Source: JBBRYK01 sp038237665 (GTDB lineage: Bacteria; Actinomycetota; Thermoleophilia; Gaiellales; Gaiellaceae). Taken from it: a stretch of 13,739 nt of DNA. The stretch spans positions 1 through 13,739 of the forward strand of contig JBBRYK010000074.1 of the NCBI GenBank assembly GCA_038237665.1, read 5' to 3'. A program made the translations under genes and the position numbers. Below, piece after piece: positions 13,270-13,739 of the stretch. How positions within the stretch are numbered: position 1 is the first letter of the stretch; each line of letters opens with the position of its first letter. The notes under the pieces were generated by a model that worked only from the letters and a program-made list of their open reading frames with translations, had not been told where the DNA came from and did not search any database.

Positions 13270-13590
13270 TCACGACGACCGTCGGAGTGGGCCGCCTCTT
13301 CGGCTGTTGCAGCTCGTGCAGGCGGCGACGCTGTTCTCGTCGGTGCGAGGGCCGCCGAGTGTGAGCGCGACGATGTAGTCGAGGGTTGTTGCCGTGCCGC
13401 CGCACCAGTGGCAGCGGTGCTGGTCGCGGGCGAGGATGCGTTGCCGGCGGTCACGGTGCTCCTGGGTTCTGTGGTAGCGGGCGTTGGGTTGAGCGTTCTG
13501 GACGCGTTGGCGTGCCTGGGTGCAGGTGCTGCAGCGGGAGCCGTGGGCGAGCCGGCCGCATTGGAGGCAGGGCCGCAGGCTCGGGCTCAT
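13270..13590 (-). CDS. HNH endonuclease-like protein with altered active site
   Basis: This 106-residue protein starts at ATG 13590. It has two zinc-binding pairs typical of small phage-type HNH proteins: an N-terminal CLQC/C..C ribbon (Cys8, Cys11, Cys20, Cys23) and the HNH core RCHWCGG (Cys60, Cys63) with CTSCNSRRGG (Cys91, Cys94). Between them comes TTLDYIVALTLGG and then TDENSVAAC. The family normally has Asp-His at the position of Asp71-Tyr72; the general-base histidine is replaced by tyrosine. The later Asn residues and metal-site layout are kept. Such genes occur beside phage packaging genes or in mobile elements. It begins 5 nt after an upstream gene's stop, so the two form an operon. 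Confidence 0.8.
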   Translation of the reverse strand: MSPSLRPCLQCGRLAHGSRCSTCTQARQRVQNAQPNARYHRTQEHRDRRQRILARDQHRCHWCGGTATTLDYIVALTLGGPRTDENSVAACTSCNSRRGGPLRRSS

Positions 13591-13595
13591 GTCCC

Positions 13596-13739
13596 CTAGT
13601 TCCAGGCTGGGTCGCCGAGGGGGACGTCGACGTTGTCGATCTCGGTTCCGTCGCTTGCGAACGCGCGCATCTGCAAGGCGTCGCCGTCGCTCTTGGCTTC
13701 GATCACGCATCCTCGTGACGGCTCGAGCGCGTAGATGAC
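13596..13739 (-). CDS. 3' end of an unknown gene, cut by the window edge
   Basis: Forty-seven codons are open from the window end to TAG at 13596-13598: VIYALEPSRGCVIEAKSDGD, ALQMRAFASDGTEIDNVDVP, LGDPAWN. The start lies outside the window. The sequence looks properly coding (acidic, no low complexity) and the stop is 5 nt before the HNH start, whose AGGGGA ribosome site overlaps it. I do not recognise the family; a mobile-element or phage gene would fit the neighbour. Confidence 0.6.
   Translation of the reverse strand, partial: VIYALEPSRGCVIEAKSDGDALQMRAFASDGTEIDNVDVPLGDPAWN

Noticed and set aside
13117..13599. 160-codon plus-strand frame opposite the HNH gene
   Set aside because: Ala/Gly/Val-rich shadow; zinc-cysteine pairs identify the minus strand as coding.
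12550..13739. Group I/II intron or intein interrupting bcp
   Set aside because: No intron boundary sequences or intein splice motifs are visible, and the HNH gene is on the opposite strand as a separate frame; an inserted element or rearrangement fits better.

Overview
The window is high-GC DNA from a bacterium, almost certainly an actinomycete in the broad sense. The evidence is a WhiA homologue, a HemQ-type chlorite-dismutase-family protein, GTG and TTG starts, GTGA stop/start couplings and weak Shine-Dalgarno sites. The response-regulator/EAL architecture and the DUF5937-like ArsR protein suggest a deep-branching class such as Thermoleophilia, but that placement is inference. No rRNA, tRNA or CRISPR array was recognised.

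Positions 1-1559 hold, on the minus strand, ogt (DNA alkyl-transferase) overlapping whiA. Positions 1588-4439, also minus strand, are a stretch of decaying regulators. In transcription order they are a lysR remnant, an intact LuxR-type response regulator, an Hpt phosphotransfer protein coupled to it, a small histidine-kinase remnant, and a receiver protein. The EAL (c-di-GMP phosphodiesterase) half of that receiver protein is broken by a stop codon, two frame changes and internal deletions. Three regulators here are damaged, and a fourth decayed ArsR-like gene lies at 7536-7931.

Positions 4442-6884 are plus-strand: an 18-bp perfect palindrome (candidate operator), a TetR regulator, and 10 bp later a full-length 1-pyrroline-5-carboxylate dehydrogenase (proline/arginine catabolism). 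A terminator-like hairpin and a possible 21-residue membrane peptide follow. Positions 6898-9817 (minus) hold uvrC, the shortened ArsR-like gene and a lipoprotein, apparently one transcript. Positions 9857-12017 (plus) hold a secreted clan-A glycoside-hydrolase-like protein and hemQ. A small four-helix membrane protein converges on hemQ.

At 12430 a plus-strand bacterioferritin-comigratory-protein (peroxiredoxin) gene begins but breaks off just before its catalytic cysteine. From about 12553 to the window end the sequence looks like an inserted element. It has a less GC-rich unknown ORF, possible small ORFs, four inverted repeats, an HNH nuclease gene with an altered active site, and the 3' end of an unknown gene running off the edge.

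Two large-scale points stand out. First, uvrC and whiA lie on one strand in the order known from other actinobacteria (uvrC-rapZ-yvcK-whiA), but rapZ and yvcK are absent and unrelated or decayed genes fill the gap. Second, most damaged genes have lost internal segments rather than only their ends, which suggests repeated deletion or, less interestingly, an assembly problem.
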